Part shown: in pieces, positions 61,701 through 64,000 of the stretch
Layout of the letters: each line of letters opens with the position of its first letter
How positions within the stretch are numbered: position 1 is the first letter of the stretch
Source of the DNA: Campylorhamphus procurvoides
Lineage: Eukaryota > Chordata > Aves > Passeriformes > Dendrocolaptidae
Direction of reading: 5' to 3'
Assembly: GCA_013396655.1 (NCBI GenBank)
Contig: WBMV01007712.1
Location: 1,054,001-1,118,000, forward strand
DNA: 64,000 nucleotides
Program-made: the position numbers and the translations under genes
The notes under the pieces: model-generated
What the model was told of the DNA's origin: nothing
Seen by the model: the letters and a program-made list of their open reading frames with translations, nothing else
Databases searched by the model: none

Positions 61701-64000
61701 AAAATGTAGTAATCCATACACAATTTATAGAAGTACATACAAAAGGACAGAAGGTTAGAACTCCACTGCCCATAGTCCAAGCTGATCAGCCAGCATTGCA
61801 TCACAAGTGTCATGGGAGCACTTTGTAGGTTGGTATTCGGAAAACATCACTCAACCTGTTTTTAACTGGTTTTACTGGGACTTGTGCTGTATTTTATCAA
61901 TGGTGTTATTCACTTGGATAAATACACCTAGATATTCACAGAAGCCACATAAACATAGCAACAGTGTCTCAACTGAAAAATGAAAGAAAATGGAACACGT
62001 TTCAAGCCAACTTTGTGGGGAATTTTTGTTGGAAGATAAAAGAGTGAGCCTAAACGAAAGGGTCCCCACATCCTGAGTCCTGGAAAGTCAAAATTAAAGC
62101 TACATTATTCACTCCATCATTGATATTCCTTACTGTTCCTCAATAGCAAGTCTTCACAGCTAGCACTTATTCATGGGCCCCAGAACAAGCAGAGGACAAG
62201 CATTTGACAGAAAAGGGCACACACTGCATTTTGAGATGTTAAGCAGCCTTGTGACAGGGAGGGGAAACAAAATCTCAGTGGTCCCTCCCTAACTTTCCAG
62301 ACCATACGAGCCTTGAAAGTCAGTACAGAATTGTTTGAACTCTGTTTTAGAGTTATGGAAAGTAGCTAGCACAAATTTACTGCCCGAGATACAAACATTG
62401 AAGAATGTTACACTCCTAAACACCCCTGATTGGCTTGAGACAATAGTGTTACATTTTTATGGATGGGTGAATGCTGAAAGTAAATTTGAAACCTGCAAAA
62501 GTTTATAGGTGTAATTTTTATTTGCATGGAGCTAAACCTTGTTTCAATGCTTGCATTCTCTTGAGTGCAGGAATGAGGTTTGATATTAAGTGTATCACAA
62601 AAAGTCTGGTGCTGCTGTAGTCATCTCTAGTAGATCAGGATAGAGCAGCATGCAGAATGAGACAACAAGCTGTAGTTTGAAAAGAGCAGGTAGAAAATAA
62701 CAAAAAAGTTAAGAGGTAGACACAAAGCATTAACAGTGACAGCCATAAGCACATACTGGGGCAGCACAGTGAACAGGCACCTGTGACAGAAAGAAGAGAG
62801 GGAAGACAAATAGAAGTGGCATCTTCAGAAAGGTCTGAGAAGAGACAGCAACTGAGAAATAGGAAAAAAAAATGCAATTTATGCAAAACAACCCTTGTAA
62901 TTTAGTCAAGATTCAAGATACAGAATAACAGGAAATATGGGGAAACTATAATTGGGAAAAGAGACACAGACAAGTACACGTGCAAACAAGCTGTCAGGTT
63001 TGGAAACTCTTCATGGGGCTGTTGCAGAAATTCTGGCAGTCCAAGGAGACTCAAACCAAGTCCTCTTTCATTTCTGGACAAAGAATATGAACGTGATGGC
63101 CACTACCACAGCTGGACACTAGGACTGGAATTGAAAGTCATTGAAAATCTCTGCATTTTGTGTTGTACAGCCATAGTGGAGGAAAGAGCACTAGTAATAA
63201 GATATGAGCTATGACCATGTATGTGGGACATACAAAAGAAAAGAGGGATACAGGAAATGAAAAAATATGAGAAGCACCTTGAGCAACTAATTCAAGTGAC
63301 TGGTCTTTCTGATTTTACTGTTTCATAGTTGAAATGACACAATTGAGGTGTGAAACACACAGTGTCAGGTAAAGATTAGTATGAGCTGTAGTTGCACATC
63401 TTCATATTGAGCTCACCCACCAGGTAAGTCTGGAGCTCTGAGAGCCTCTGAAATCACAGAATTAATGTTTATGGACATATGTGAGACAGACAAACGTTAG
63501 TCATTGTTCAGTTCCTTTATTTCACCATCTTTCCCTTTTTTCCTGTTTTTGTTAACCCAGGATATTCTTCTTCATCCTTACATTTCCACATGCTCAAAGA
63601 CTAATTTCAAGTATTCTTACAGATATTCAATGCTTAGGAGAATAAGAGGACAATATTTTCTTTCATTTTAATGCTAGTTTTCATTACATATAACTCTACT
63701 AATTTCTGTGAAGAACTGTGACAAGCATTCACTCTATATACAACTGTGAACAGCATTTCAACAGGGATTTCTTAAAATATTTCCCTTCCAGAAATGGGTT
63801 TGACTCTAGGATTCATATTCAACACTGTATGCACAGCTAAAATTGTTTACTATACCTTTGCTTCTATAAATTCTCCCCTGTTCTACAGCACCATAAGCTC
63901 AACACACTGTTTCATACAGGATAGTGTTAAAATCTCCTCCAATTCATACTACCCAGGTTTGCAGGGATAGAACAGAGACACAGGCTGCCTGAAGCTTCCT
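55774..64000. other. A+T-rich non-coding stretch, no gene seen
   Basis: No gene, RNA or transposon is recognised. Open frames are at most about 90 codons (59,350-59,619 plus) and featureless. A possible conserved element lies at 60,570-60,790. At 57,985-58,200 there is A+T-rich unique sequence with GATTAATTACTTAATTGAG, another weak candidate. The last 1.5 kb (62.5-64 kb) shows nothing I can name. Confidence 0.65.
60570..60790. promoter_or_regulatory. Possible conserved non-coding element (weak)
   Basis: GGTTGTTAATTGAAACACAA, TTATAATTAAGGAGAGCAC, TTAATTATTCAAG and ATGTACATTAATGTAAGC follow each other in unique A+T-rich sequence. Homeodomain-type TAATT cores are dense, but A+T-rich DNA yields these easily by chance. 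Confidence 0.22.

Noticed and set aside
1..64000. tRNA, rRNA, snRNA genes, CRISPR arrays, bacterial operons
   Set aside because: No cloverleaf with A/B boxes, no known RNA gene sequence and no spaced direct-repeat array was seen. The window is vertebrate-like, so prokaryotic features are not expected.

Overview
This window reads as A+T-rich (by eye about 60-63% A+T), CpG-poor vertebrate DNA with no protein-coding gene that I can support. Three fragments of the CR1 family of non-LTR retrotransposons are recognisable. Two end in the diagnostic 3' ATTCTRTG-type repeats and one is in reverse orientation. Alu, L1 or B1-like sequence is not seen and interspersed repeat density is low, so a bird is the most likely source. 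Other sauropsids (turtle, crocodilian) also carry CR1 and are not excluded. The window is best described as a gene desert or the inside of a very large intron. All open frames are short, none looks like a known protein family, and many start at non-ATG codons or are open on both strands.

Layout. 1-21.7 kb: unremarkable A+T-rich DNA with A/C-only low-complexity tracts, small microsatellites, one short CR1 tail (17.4 kb) and the longest open frame of the window (14.8-15.3 kb, minus strand, 164 codons from its first ATG). 21.7-23.3 kb: a sharply bounded G+C- and CpG-richer block. Its left part has the architecture of a retroviral long terminal repeat on the minus strand: a GGGCGTGG box, a TATA-like box, AATAAA about 200 bp further on, then a terminus ending in ACA. 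25.1-26.35 kb: a stretch dense in homeodomain-type TAATTA/CAATTA cores, E-boxes and long unbroken non-repetitive sequence, the best candidate for a developmental enhancer cluster. 29.06-29.29 kb: a CR1 3' end with an internal deletion. 29.7-31.8, 36.9-37.1, 49.1-49.35 and 60.57-60.79 kb: further, weaker candidates for conserved non-coding DNA. 35.4-36.5 kb: a cluster of small local rearrangements (poly-A/CCAA tract, a duplicated CCAAT-containing unit, a hairpin, a duplicated palindromic unit). 46.06-46.16 kb: a reversed CR1 tail. 55.75 kb: a run of 19 G followed by the only N seen, a sequencing or assembly weak point.

There is no operon, pathway or gene set here. If the window has a function it is probably cis-regulatory. 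I found no undescribed biological system. The items most worth a second look are the LTR-like block at 21.7-23.3 kb, the homeodomain-site-rich stretch about 2 kb to its right, and the 14.8-15.3 kb open frame. Statements about conservation are inferences from sequence texture, because no alignment could be run.
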